A stretch of DNA of 25,598 bases from Deltaproteobacteria bacterium UBA2409 (GTDB lineage: Bacteria; Bdellovibrionota_C; UBA2361; DDRT01), in contig DDRT01000003.1 of assembly GCA_002343185.1 (NCBI GenBank), positions 1 through 25,598 of the forward strand, read 5' to 3'. Below the pieces are notes generated by a model, which had not been told where the DNA came from, ran no database searches, and saw nothing but the letters and a program-made list of their open reading frames with translations. Both the position numbers and the translations under genes were made by a program. Positions 1 to 7,848 of the stretch are shown here, one piece after another (within the stretch, counting starts at the first letter, position 1; every line of letters begins with the position of its first letter).

Positions 1-56
1 CAGCCAGCTCTAGCTCTATCCTTATTAGGATAATAAAAGCTTAACTCCTTGAATAT

Positions 57-81
57 GGGAGAGGGATCTAATCCCTCTCCC
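57..81. terminator. Perfect 11-bp hairpin, possible terminator
   Basis: GGGAGAGGGAT at 57-67 and ATCCCTCTCCC at 71-81 form a perfect 11-bp inverted repeat with a 3-nt loop. Only a short pyrimidine tract (CTTTCC) follows instead of a U-run, so it is a weak match to a Rho-independent terminator. It probably ends a gene lying before the window. A smaller hairpin (TATCCT/AGGATA, 17-32) precedes it. Confidence 0.45.
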
Positions 82-101
82 TTTCCATCCACTATATAGT
101 A

Positions 102-107
102 TATAAT
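102..107 (+). promoter_or_regulatory. Putative -10 box of the lytic transglycosylase gene
   Basis: A consensus TATAAT lies only 7 nt before the ATG at 115, so transcription would begin at or next to the start codon. No convincing -35 hexamer is visible 16-18 bp upstream. The gap AGAAAAG could also act as a weak ribosome binding site. Confidence 0.4.
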
Positions 108-114
108 AGAAAAG

Positions 115-720
115 ATGCGGGTCTTACTGCTTCTCATATTAGCTGTATCTGCCCATGGATCGCCCATCTATGTTTTTAAACAGAAAGATGGAACGATTAA
201 ATTTACCTCGAAAAAACCCCCCGACACAGTAAAATCAATACAGTTTAAAGGTCGTGAATCAAACTTCAGCTACTACAGGGTAAGAGGCGGGTTTCCTCAT
301 AGAGGCTTCAGACTTCCAAAGAAGCTCGTGACGGATAAATACACAGACGAGATCTCTGAGGCAGCTAAAAAGTTCAGCCTTGATGAGAGCTTAATTAGAG
401 CTGTTATACACATCGAATCTGCTTTCAATCCTCAGGCTGTTTCACCTAAAGGAGCAAGGGGATTAATGCAGCTAATGCCTGATACAGCAAAAGACCTTGG
501 GGTCAGAAATTCCTTTGGGATAAGAGAGAATATTAATGGCGGGAGTCGTTATCTTGCATGGCTTCTTAAGCGATACAAAGGGAATACAGCAAAGGCATTA
601 GCTGCATACAATGCAGGCCCAGGTGCAGTAGAAAACTATGGTGGAATTCCTCCTTATGCTGAGACTAGAGCCTACGTCAAAAATGTTTTGGCTTTGAAAG
701 ACAGATACGCAAGGGGCTAG
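115..720 (+). CDS. Lytic murein transglycosylase (SLT domain) with DUF4124-like N-terminus
   Basis: This is a 201-residue exported protein that should cleave the MurNAc-GlcNAc bond of peptidoglycan in the periplasm, leaving 1,6-anhydro ends. Residues 1-15 are a short hydrophobic signal sequence. Residues 17-45 (IYVFKQKDGTIKFTSKKPP) match the DUF4124 type of N-terminal module. Residues 76-195 are a Slt70-type catalytic domain: the catalytic Glu is E101 in HIESAFNP, followed by the family blocks GARGLMQLMP and ALAAYNAGPGAVENYGG. The start is ATG, preceded by a TATAAT box rather than a good Shine-Dalgarno sequence. Its neighbour pgsA begins 39 nt downstream with its own -10-like box. The family assignment is firm; which transglycosylase subfamily it belongs to is not resolved. 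Confidence 0.93.
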   Translation: MRVLLLLILAVSAHGSPIYVFKQKDGTIKFTSKKPPDTVKSIQFKGRESNFSYYRVRGGFPHRGFRLPKKLVTDKYTDEISEAAKKFSLDESLIRAVIHIESAFNPQAVSPKGARGLMQLMPDTAKDLGVRNSFGIRENINGGSRYLAWLLKRYKGNTAKALAAYNAGPGAVENYGGIPPYAETRAYVKNVLALKDRYARG

Positions 721-744
721 CATTTCAAAGAGTTGAAAAACTAG

Positions 745-750
745 TATAAT
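745..750 (+). promoter_or_regulatory. Putative -10 box of pgsA
   Basis: TATAAT ends 9 nt before the GTG start codon at 760. There is no Shine-Dalgarno sequence in the gap (GTAGTCTTT). The arrangement suggests a leaderless or nearly leaderless pgsA transcript. Confidence 0.4.
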
Positions 751-759
751 GTAGTCTTT

Positions 760-1398
760 GTGCATAGATTCTCAGAGCAAACCCTTAAATCAATCCCAAA
801 CTACATAACATATGGTCGAGTGATCGTAATTCCGCTTGTCGTGTGGCTTCTAATTAATCCGACCCCTCTGGAGCAGTGGCTAGCTCTTTTATTATTTATC
901 TTGGCTGGAATTTCTGATCTAGTTGATGGCTTTTTAGCTAGAAAATTTGGAGCTGTCTCTGACTTTGGAAAACTTCTAGACCCTTTAGCTGATAAGGTAC
1001 TAATAATAGCGGTTCTAGTAATGCTTACTTCGCTTAGGCATCCTACATATGGTGATTCTTGGGTTCCAGCATGGATGGTTGTAGCTGTAGCTGCAAGGGA
1101 GGTTTGGGTTACTGGTCTAAGAGGGCTAGCAGCTCAGGGTGGAGTGATCGTTCCTGCAAGCTCATCAGGAAAGTGGAAGACTGTAATTCAAATGGTGGCT
1201 GTTGGAGCGCTCATTTTAAATGATCTTCCTATCAGCATCCTAGGTGTGAATTTAACTGCGCAGATTTTTGGCTTAAATCTTCTTTTGTTATCTCTAATAT
1301 TCTCCTATGTCTCGGCCTTTGATTACACGGTTCGAGTTTTATATGCTTCCCATGAGAAAAAAGAGGATCATAGCGAAGGAGAAAGAGGGGTTCATTAG
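760..1398 (+). CDS. pgsA: CDP-diacylglycerol-glycerol-3-phosphate 3-phosphatidyltransferase
   Basis: This integral inner-membrane enzyme makes phosphatidylglycerol phosphate from CDP-diacylglycerol and glycerol-3-phosphate, the committed step to phosphatidylglycerol and cardiolipin. The CDP-alcohol phosphotransferase signature DG-x2-AR-x8-G-x3-D-x3-D is complete at about residues 54-77 (DLVDGFLARKFGAVSDFGKL, then LDPLADK). Several hydrophobic membrane helices follow, and the C-terminus is charged (HEKKEDHSEGERG). The length of 212 residues is normal, perhaps slightly long. The start is GTG with no visible Shine-Dalgarno but a TATAAT 9 nt upstream. It lies 35 nt before smc on the same strand. 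Confidence 0.93.
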   Translation: MHRFSEQTLKSIPNYITYGRVIVIPLVVWLLINPTPLEQWLALLLFILAGISDLVDGFLARKFGAVSDFGKLLDPLADKVLIIAVLVMLTSLRHPTYGDSWVPAWMVVAVAAREVWVTGLRGLAAQGGVIVPASSSGKWKTVIQMVAVGALILNDLPISILGVNLTAQIFGLNLLLLSLIFSYVSAFDYTVRVLYASHEKKEDHSEGERGVH

Positions 1399-1433
1399 CC
1401 TTCGCTTTTGTACTATAGTTTAAGCTACTTAAA

Positions 1434-4400
1434 ATGAGAGTATCAAGATTAGAAGTTTTTGGATTTAAGTCGTTTATGGAACGACTCCTGCTCCCGTTAG
1501 ATGGAGGGCTCACTGCTGTTGTTGGTCCAAATGGTTGTGGAAAATCAAATATCGTTGATGCCATAAGGTGGGTGTTAGGTGAAACGAAGGCAAGTGCCCT
1601 TAGAGGTTCTACACTTGAGGATGTAATATTTAACGGAACTGAAACATTGCGCCCTTTAGGACTCGCTGAAGTTACGTTGACAGTAAGAGCAGCATCGGAA
1701 AATCTTTTTAATGATGCAAAAAAGGGGATCCAGTTAGACTTATCTTCAACAGAGGATTCTGAAGAAGTAATTGAGAACGAAGAAGCGGTATCAGAGGATA
1801 TCCCCAGCGATAACGAGTTTTGCCTTCGACAAAACTCTCTATCGCTTAGTGGAGATGATTTTTCTGGGTCGTTTTCTGGCGAAAACGACGCTTATCCCCA
1901 AACACATGAAGTTTTGGATAGAGCAAAACTCCCTGTGTTTGGGGATATCCCAACTCCCGAGCAGATACTTACAAGATACGAATGGCTCAAAAACACCTCC
2001 GAAGTTCAAATCACAAGACGACTATATAGAAGTGGTGAGTCCGAGTTTTTCATTAACCGGGTTCCATGCAGATTAAAAGATATTAAAGAGCTTGCAAGAG
2101 TCTTGGGAATTGGGGCAAGAGCTTACACCATAATTGCACAAGGCGAAGTTTCAAGGATAGTTAGTGCTAAACCTGAAGAACGAAGAGCAATTCTTGAAGA
2201 AGCAGCTGGAGTAACTGGACTAAGGGATAAGATTGCGGAAACTAAAAGAAGACTTGTTGAAACTGGTAATAACCTTGTTAGGTTGGAAGATATAGAAAAG
2301 GAGCTTAAGCGCCAGGTTGCAACTCTTAGAAGACAAGCAGAGCGCGCTCAAAATCGTGAAAAGCTAAAGCTCGAGCTTTTTGAATTAGATTCTAGAATAT
2401 ATTCATTCAATAGATCTGCACTTAATTCTAAACTGCATGAGGCAAAAAAAGAGCTGGACTTAGCTCGGTCAAGTGTAGAACAGGGCGCAAGTGGTCTTTC
2501 ATTTATTCTTGCTCAAGATGACTCAATAAGAGGTGAACTTTTAACTAAAGATGTTGAGAGTGATGGATTAAGGGGAGAAATTGATTCTCTAAAAGAAGAG
2601 CTTCACGGAAGAGAAAGAAGAAAAGCAGATCAAACAATGAGGCTTAGAGAGCTTGGGGTCGCAAGAGCAGAGAGAGAGGCAGAGATTCTACAGCTACACA
2701 CCGAGAAATCTGAGCTCGAAAAAAGAGTTTCTGAGAGAGAGATTGAGCTATCCGCTATCAAAGAGAGCCAAGGCTCACTAGAGGAAGAGCTAAAAACTCT
2801 TCAAGAGCTCGGTAGAGACGAGCTTGAAGCTGCAGAAAGAAAACTTGAAGGGCTAAGAAAGGAGATCTCTCTCAAAGAGAGTAAGATGAGAGTCTTAAGG
2901 GAGGAGCTAATTGGAACAGAAAGTTCACTTGGAGCTTTAGAAGCGCAACTTCTAGCTGCATCTCCTGAAGAGCAGCTAAGCTCGCTTGGAGTCGCTGACG
3001 CAAGAATGCTCGTAAGACATCTAAGTGTTGATCCTGAATATGTAAAGGCCCTAGAAGCTATTTTAGGTGAAGTAGCTTCCTATGTAGTATCAAAAGATCC
3101 TCATTTCGACGGAATAGCATGGAGCTCAAAACTAACAAGTGGAAAGGGATTTGGGGTTATTGGTTCTAAAGGCGCAACATCATTTTCCGCTAAGATCCCG
3201 GCAGATTGGGTTCCACTTTTAACTCTCGTTAAACCATCTGAAGATGCAAAATTAGTGGTTGAAAATTTAATTAGCTCTACATTTTTAGTTCCATCAATTC
3301 AAAGTGCTGTCAGCTACTTTAAGGAAAATAGCTCAGAGGAGATTAACTGTGTCACTAAGGACGGAGTTGTAATCTCCAGGGATAGAATGGCCAGCTTCGA
3401 TAAACGTGGGGGCTTAATTGAGGTAAAGACAAAGAAAGAGAAGCTTCAAGCTAGATCTTTAGAATTAAAAACCTTAATTACACAGATTCAAGATGAGATA
3501 TCCTCATTCAATAATCTGGTTACCTTAGCTCAGTCTGAGCAGAAAGATGCTTTAGAAATCGTTGAAAAGCGCTTTGAAAGAATCCGCAAGCTTGAGTCTG
3601 AACTTGGTGCTATTAGGGGTAGATTGTCAGCAGAGAGTCGGGCAAGTGAACAGTTATCTTCAGATCTTAAAAATACCATAGAAAAATCCATAAAAGCTGA
3701 GAATAAGCGGGCTGAATATGAAAGAGAGCTTGCGCTTCTCACAGAAGAGCTCAAGGGTTTAACAGAGTTTGATGAAGAGCCGATAAAAGTGAGAATTCAA
3801 GCTTTAGTGCAACAGCTTTCAGGTTTTGAGGAGATTAGACGAGAGCTTAGAGGCAAGCTTCAAGGAGTTTCGTCTGAGCTTGCAGTTAAGCGAGATATGG
3901 TGGACAAGGCAAAAGCACTTGTTTCGACAAAAGAACTAGAAGTCAGCAAATTAGAGATGGAGATTAAAAATCTTGATTCCCTATTCCTTGAACGTTACCC
4001 AGAAAAATTAGAAGAATCACTGAGCGAGTCCATAGAAAACATCAAAGAGCTAGAGCTCGCTGCACATCAGCTAAGAACCAGAATTCATAGAGAAGGAGAG
4101 GTTGACCCAGAAAGTATAGTCCGTTTTGAGGAGGAAAACACAAGGCTTTTGGATATAGAGTCTCAGGTAAAAGATCTAAGAGATGCAAAAGAGACTCTCG
4201 AAAAAACAATTGTAACTCTTTCTGAGACCGCAAGAGTAAGATTTGTAAATATGTTCCACCGAGTTAAGCAAAACTTCCAAAATCTTGCACCAAGACTGTT
4301 TGGAGGAGGAAAGGGCTCATTAGAATTAATTAATTCAGATGATCCTCTTGAAGGTGGAGTTGATATAATGGTGAGGCCTCCTGGTAAGAAGCTAAAAAGC

Positions 4401-4706
4401 ATTGATCTTCTTTCTGGTGGGGAGAAGGCTCTTACAGCAACAGCACTTATTTTTTCAATATTCCTTGAGCGTCCAAGCCCACTCTGTGTTCTTGACGAAG
4501 TGGATGCTCCTCTTGATGAGGCAAACCTTCACAGATTCTTAACACTAATAAAAGAGCTTAGCTCCAAGACTCAATTTTTGATGATTACCCACAATAAGAG
4601 CTCAATGACTCAGGCCGATGTTTTAGTAGGGGTTACTATGGAAGAGCCAGGAGCTTCTAAAATGATATCTGTTTCATTAAGAGAGGCTTTAAGCCAGGCA
4701 GCTTAA
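1434..4706 (+). CDS. smc: Chromosome segregation SMC ATPase with in-frame head insertion
   Basis: SMC is the core ATPase of the bacterial condensin that compacts and segregates chromosomes. Walker A (GPNGCGKSN) is at residues 31-39. The N-terminal head resumes with EVQITRRLYRSGESEFFINR and the Q-rich IIAQGEVSRIV block. Long coiled coils flank a hinge at about 505-650 (LEAILGEVASYVVSKDP). The C-terminal head carries the ABC signature LSGGEKAL (about 993-1000) and Walker B with DEVDAPLDEAN (about 1023). The protein has 1090 residues, shorter than the usual 1150-1200, although it carries roughly 90-100 extra residues (about 83-180) between the EVTLT strand and the ITRRLYR strand. That insert is acidic and Ser-rich; its second half (121-173) is encoded by a dense nest of palindromes, listed separately. 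ScpA/ScpB genes are not nearby. The family call is certain; the effect of the insert is unknown. Confidence 0.97.
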   Translation: MRVSRLEVFGFKSFMERLLLPLDGGLTAVVGPNGCGKSNIVDAIRWVLGETKASALRGSTLEDVIFNGTETLRPLGLAEVTLTVRAASENLFNDAKKGIQLDLSSTEDSEEVIENEEAVSEDIPSDNEFCLRQNSLSLSGDDFSGSFSGENDAYPQTHEVLDRAKLPVFGDIPTPEQILTRYEWLKNTSEVQITRRLYRSGESEFFINRVPCRLKDIKELARVLGIGARAYTIIAQGEVSRIVSAKPEERRAILEEAAGVTGLRDKIAETKRRLVETGNNLVRLEDIEKELKRQVATLRRQAERAQNREKLKLELFELDSRIYSFNRSALNSKLHEAKKELDLARSSVEQGASGLSFILAQDDSIRGELLTKDVESDGLRGEIDSLKEELHGRERRKADQTMRLRELGVARAEREAEILQLHTEKSELEKRVSEREIELSAIKESQGSLEEELKTLQELGRDELEAAERKLEGLRKEISLKESKMRVLREELIGTESSLGALEAQLLAASPEEQLSSLGVADARMLVRHLSVDPEYVKALEAILGEVASYVVSKDPHFDGIAWSSKLTSGKGFGVIGSKGATSFSAKIPADWVPLLTLVKPSEDAKLVVENLISSTFLVPSIQSAVSYFKENSSEEINCVTKDGVVISRDRMASFDKRGGLIEVKTKKEKLQARSLELKTLITQIQDEISSFNNLVTLAQSEQKDALEIVEKRFERIRKLESELGAIRGRLSAESRASEQLSSDLKNTIEKSIKAENKRAEYERELALLTEELKGLTEFDEEPIKVRIQALVQQLSGFEEIRRELRGKLQGVSSELAVKRDMVDKAKALVSTKELEVSKLEMEIKNLDSLFLERYPEKLEESLSESIENIKELELAAHQLRTRIHREGEVDPESIVRFEEENTRLLDIESQVKDLRDAKETLEKTIVTLSETARVRFVNMFHRVKQNFQNLAPRLFGGGKGSLELINSDDPLEGGVDIMVRPPGKKLKSIDLLSGGEKALTATALIFSIFLERPSPLCVLDEVDAPLDEANLHRFLTLIKELSSKTQFLMITHNKSSMTQADVLVGVTMEEPGASKMISVSLREALSQAA
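1796..1950 (+). repeat. Nested palindromic element inside smc
   Basis: Several perfect inverted repeats are packed into 155 bp of coding sequence. The outer arms are GGATATCCCC (1796-1805) and GGGGATATCC (1941-1950). Inside are hairpin 1, AGCGATA/TATCGCT (1806-1812/1840-1846) enclosing GAGTTTTG/CAAAACTC (1815-1822/1830-1837); hairpin 2, GTCGTTTTC/GAAAACGAC (1868-1876/1881-1889); and hairpin 3, CCCCAAACACA/TGTGTTTGGGG (1896-1906/1934-1944) enclosing AGTTTTG/CAAAACT (1910-1916/1924-1930). The GGGG at 1941-1944 can pair in either the outer arm or hairpin 3. The segment encodes SMC residues 121-173, which have no counterpart in typical SMC heads. The most likely explanation is an inserted palindromic element kept in frame. 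Confidence 0.8.
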
Positions 4707-4733
4707 GCCTAGACTTGTCGCCTTACCTGGACT

Positions 4734-4739
4734 TATGAT
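4734..4739 (+). promoter_or_regulatory. Possible -10 box of ftsY
   Basis: TATGAT ends 6 nt before the ftsY ATG, and the smc-ftsY gap has no Shine-Dalgarno sequence. It repeats the spacing pattern seen before the transglycosylase, pgsA and def. No -35 box is evident. Confidence 0.25.
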
Positions 4740-4745
4740 TGTCGG

Positions 4746-6119
4746 ATGGAAGGAATTATTCAGTCGTTCGTATCGTATGTAGACACATTCTTTAGACCGA
4801 TCCATATAGCATTTCAGACATCACCTGCTGGAACGTTGATTTTTTTATCGTTAGTTGGCGTTGTTTTTTTTGCTATGGGGAAAAGTGGTCGCTCTTCGGA
4901 TCTTTCATCTGTAGAGCTTGCTCAGGCAACACAAAGACTTGAAGGAGTTTTTGGAAAGCTTCAGCGAATGGAAGCAACTCTTAATGACTTAAGAACTGAA
5001 ACTTTACGAAATGCTGAACACCTAAAGAGAGAGCTTTTTAAATTAAAAAATAGTGGTGGTAGTGGTGGTAGCGAAGGTGGAAGTGGTGGTAGTGACCCTT
5101 TTGATTATGGTGGCGAGGATGATGGAGGATTTGGTGCTGCGCCAGTAGCCGAAGAAGCTGCACCTTTGACCTCTAAGCTTCAAAGCTTTAGATCAGGCCT
5201 TTTTGGTAAAATCAAAAATCTATTTTCTGGAAAACCTTCAATCTCTGAGTCAGAGTTTGAAGAGTTAGAGGCTATATTAATTAGTACTGATATGGGAGTT
5301 GAGACAGCAAGGGAGTGCCTTAAGCAGCTTCGAGAGAGAGGCGCATTTTCTGCAGAAGATGTGATGGAGACATTAAAAGAGATAGTTCTTCGGGAGATCA
5401 CAAAGCCAGCCGGGGTTGGTGAGGAGATAGTAAAAGCTAGTGATGAAATGAAGGTAGTATTGGTTGTTGGAGTTAACGGCGTTGGTAAAACTACTACCAC
5501 AGCGAAACTTGCTGCAAAACTTACCGCTGAAGGTAACAAAGTTCTTATGATTGCAGCCGATACTTTTAGAGCAGCTGCTGTTTCTCAACTAAAAGCATGG
5601 GGAGAGAGGCTGGATGTTCCTGTTGTTTATGGTGCTGAGAACTCTAAACCACAAACAGTTGTGTTTGATGGGATGAGAGAAGCAGCTGAAAAAGGAATCG
5701 ATATAGTTTTGATTGATACTGCAGGAAGACTGCATAATAAATCTCATCTAATGCAGGAGCTTGAAGGGATAAAGAATATAGTTAAAAAGCATACTGAAAC
5801 ATTAGAAAGTATTTTAGTTGTAGATGGTTCCTCCGGACAAAATGCACTAGTTCAGGCAAAGGAGTTTAATGAGGCAACACCATTATCTGGAGTAATCGTT
5901 ACGAAACTTGATGGTACTCCTAAGGGTGGGATATCGGTTGCTATTGCAAGAGAACTTGGAATCCCTCTTAGATATATTGGGGTCGGTGAATCTTCTGATG
6001 ACTTAAGAAGTGTAGATCCCAAAGAGTTTGTTGATGCTCTTTTCTCCGTGAAAGATACCGAACTTTCAGCACATGCAAAGACCAGAATTGAAAAGCGAGA
6101 AGCTGCTTTGATTCAGTGA
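4746..6119 (+). CDS. ftsY: Signal recognition particle receptor FtsY, membrane-anchored form
   Basis: This is the SRP receptor GTPase, which docks ribosome-nascent-chain-SRP complexes at the inner membrane. The C-terminal NG domain (about residues 140-457) holds G1 GVNGVGKTTTTAKLA (242-256), the ADTFRAAA block, DTAGR and TKLDGTPKGG, and ends in the FtsY-type IGVGESSDDLRSVDPKEFVDALF. Unlike most FtsY proteins, the N-terminus has one hydrophobic helix (about 24-45, ending FFAMGK), then a short predicted coiled coil (55-102), then a Gly/Ser linker (about 103-120) and an acidic stretch. The DNA of the linker is a run of GGT/AGT codons. It lies 39 nt after smc and is followed 4 nt after its stop by the first palindromic GGGGGTCAGGC element. 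Confidence 0.95.
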   Translation: MEGIIQSFVSYVDTFFRPIHIAFQTSPAGTLIFLSLVGVVFFAMGKSGRSSDLSSVELAQATQRLEGVFGKLQRMEATLNDLRTETLRNAEHLKRELFKLKNSGGSGGSEGGSGGSDPFDYGGEDDGGFGAAPVAEEAAPLTSKLQSFRSGLFGKIKNLFSGKPSISESEFEELEAILISTDMGVETARECLKQLRERGAFSAEDVMETLKEIVLREITKPAGVGEEIVKASDEMKVVLVVGVNGVGKTTTTAKLAAKLTAEGNKVLMIAADTFRAAAVSQLKAWGERLDVPVVYGAENSKPQTVVFDGMREAAEKGIDIVLIDTAGRLHNKSHLMQELEGIKNIVKKHTETLESILVVDGSSGQNALVQAKEFNEATPLSGVIVTKLDGTPKGGISVAIARELGIPLRYIGVGESSDDLRSVDPKEFVDALFSVKDTELSAHAKTRIEKREAALIQ

Positions 6120-6123
6120 TCCT

Positions 6124-6260
6124 AATTGGGGGTCAGGCTAATTGGGGGTCAGGCCGGAAGGCCTGACCAGGCGAGGACTAGTCTGGTCAGGCCTTCCGGC
6201 CTGACCCCCGTTTTTTGCTTCGTCTGCTTACGCATACGACAGACCCTCCGAGCCCTACCT
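6124..6260. repeat. GGGGGTCAGGCC palindromic element, copy A
   Basis: The element lies between the convergent genes ftsY and fliD. It starts with a 16-bp tandem duplication (AATTGGGGGTCAGGC at 6124-6138 and again from 6140). The core is a 27-bp perfect inverted repeat, 6144-6170 against 6183-6209, each arm of which is itself a hairpin (GGTCAGGCC with loop GGAA, or TTCC in the opposite arm). A separate hairpin, TCGTCTGC/GCATACGA with one mismatch, lies near 6220-6238. The far terminal inverted repeat, clear in copies B and C, is eroded here. Confidence 0.85.
6185..6216 (+). terminator. Rho-independent terminator of ftsY, supplied by copy A
   Basis: A 9-bp GC-rich stem (GGTCAGGCC, loop TTCC, GGCCTGACC) is followed by CCCG and six Ts at 6211-6216. 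It reads in the direction of ftsY, so the repeat element probably serves as its terminator. The CCCG between stem and T-run is not ideal. Confidence 0.6.
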
Positions 6261-6270
6261 CTAAGTTATT

Positions 6271-7764
6271 CTAGTTATTCCCCAATCCAGCTAGGGCAGA
6301 TGTCAAACCAGCCTGTTGGTTTTGAAGTCTTGCGATGGTTGATTCTAAAGTCGCAAATCTTTGTCTCATTGCTGCTTCTTGATCAAGGATAAAGGCTTCT
6401 ATGTCAGAGATCTCATCGTTTAATGAATCGATCCTGAATGAGTTGCTATTGACCGAGGTATCTATGATTCTGTTAAACCCAATATATTGATCAATCAGCT
6501 CGCCAGTGCCTGCTAGGTCTTCAGAGAGATTTTGAAGAAGTTGCGACACAGAACTTGATTCATTTAAAAGAGCAGACTCAAGGTTATAGGTTCCATCACT
6601 TGCATCTTCTGCTAGGACTAAAGTTCCATCAGTAGCTCCATCATCATTTCTTCCAGTGGTAGTGATTCCTATGTCAGAAAGAATTCTTACAGTAAGCCCT
6701 GCTGCGTCAGCTTCTTCATCTGTTAAAGAGTGAGATTTTACTGCTGTAAGGATACCTCTTAACTGTTGAACTAAGCTATTATCAATACTTGTAGATGCAA
6801 GAGGTAAGAAAGTGCTAGTGATCTCTCCATTTTCACTTTGAGATTGCTGAATCTGATCGTTTTCATTTATAAGACGTATTACATCATTATAGGCTTCTAT
6901 AAATTCTTTAACTTTTGATTTTGTTGTTGCTGTATCAGTACTAATCTGAACAGTTGATGAGCCAGTGCCCTGAAGTGAGAAAGTTACTCCGGTAATAAGA
7001 TCATTTACAGTATTTGAAGAGCGCTCTATGGTTCCTGAGATTCCACTTACTGTAAATTGTGAGTTTAGAGCCTGGCTTTGTTCTCTATCAGCCACCCAGG
7101 CTGAAAGACCTGCATCTGGAGCACCATCAAGGGTGAAAGCAATCTGACCCTTTTCTAATCCCTGATTACTGCTCGTAACCAGAATCTTGTAGTCTGGAGA
7201 AGATGATGTACCAACGTTAACAATTGATGCAGATGCTGATCCAGTGAACTGTTCGTTGAAATTGGAAACAAACTGAGCCACTGTTGTTGTACTGGTTAAA
7301 ATGAAATCTTTTTCTACTTGATTCGATCCAGTACCAAAGGTAACAGTTAATGTCCTTTGAGCGTCTGTATTTCCATCATTGATAGCTGGAATCATGGCAT
7401 CGCCGGTAGATGCATAGGATGTGTTAAATGAAACGGTACTTTGTCTAGCTAGCTGAGTTACGGAGATTGAGTAGGTATTATTAGCTGCGGCGTTTGAAGC
7501 AGTTCCTGTGACAACACTTTCGTTTGAGGCTGTAACTTGCTTTGAAACTCCTCCACCATTTAATGCGGAAAACGCTTTAAGTTTAGTCTGAAGAATCGAA
7601 AGCTTGTTTTTGAGATCTTTTAATACATCATTCGTTTCGGTTAGTTCTGTTACCTGCTTTTGAAGAGGTACAACTCTTCTTTGCCTAGTGGCCTGGCTGG
7701 TAGCATCAATAAGTGCATTTGTATCTATACCTGAGGCAAGACCTGAAAAGTTTATCACTGGCAT
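6271..7764 (-). CDS. fliD: Flagellar hook-associated protein 2 (filament cap)
   Basis: FliD forms the cap at the tip of the growing flagellum and helps flagellin subunits fold into the filament. The N-terminal FliD block begins INFSGLASGIDTNALIDA and is followed by heptad-like helices (VVPLQKQVTELTETNDVLKDLKNKL). The middle is Ser/Thr/Asn-rich, as is usual for the exposed domains. The C-terminal FliD domain includes VKEFIEAYNDVI and the closing coiled coil DQEAAMRQRFATLESTIARLQNQQAGLTS. The ATG at 7764 is preferred; a TTG two codons earlier (7770) is possible. Neither has a clear Shine-Dalgarno. About 498 residues is normal. No other flagellar gene is in the window, which is unusual because fliD normally sits with fliS and fliC. 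Confidence 0.92.
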   Translation of the reverse strand: MPVINFSGLASGIDTNALIDATSQATRQRRVVPLQKQVTELTETNDVLKDLKNKLSILQTKLKAFSALNGGGVSKQVTASNESVVTGTASNAAANNTYSISVTQLARQSTVSFNTSYASTGDAMIPAINDGNTDAQRTLTVTFGTGSNQVEKDFILTSTTTVAQFVSNFNEQFTGSASASIVNVGTSSSPDYKILVTSSNQGLEKGQIAFTLDGAPDAGLSAWVADREQSQALNSQFTVSGISGTIERSSNTVNDLITGVTFSLQGTGSSTVQISTDTATTKSKVKEFIEAYNDVIRLINENDQIQQSQSENGEITSTFLPLASTSIDNSLVQQLRGILTAVKSHSLTDEEADAAGLTVRILSDIGITTTGRNDDGATDGTLVLAEDASDGTYNLESALLNESSSVSQLLQNLSEDLAGTGELIDQYIGFNRIIDTSVNSNSFRIDSLNDEISDIEAFILDQEAAMRQRFATLESTIARLQNQQAGLTSALAGLGNN

Positions 7765-7848
7765 AGGCAAAAAATTCCCGAAAAATAGGGTTCCATGTAG
7801 GTAGAGTGCAGAAAGTGTGCCTGGAGAATTTCTTAGGGATCAGGCAAC

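Noticed and set aside
1771..2076. Second frame open inside the smc insert
   Set aside because: It overlaps the coding frame of smc with no start signal; smc continues intact through it.
6126..6392. Open frame across repeat copy A into fliD
   Set aside because: It is made of repeat sequence and antisense fliD.
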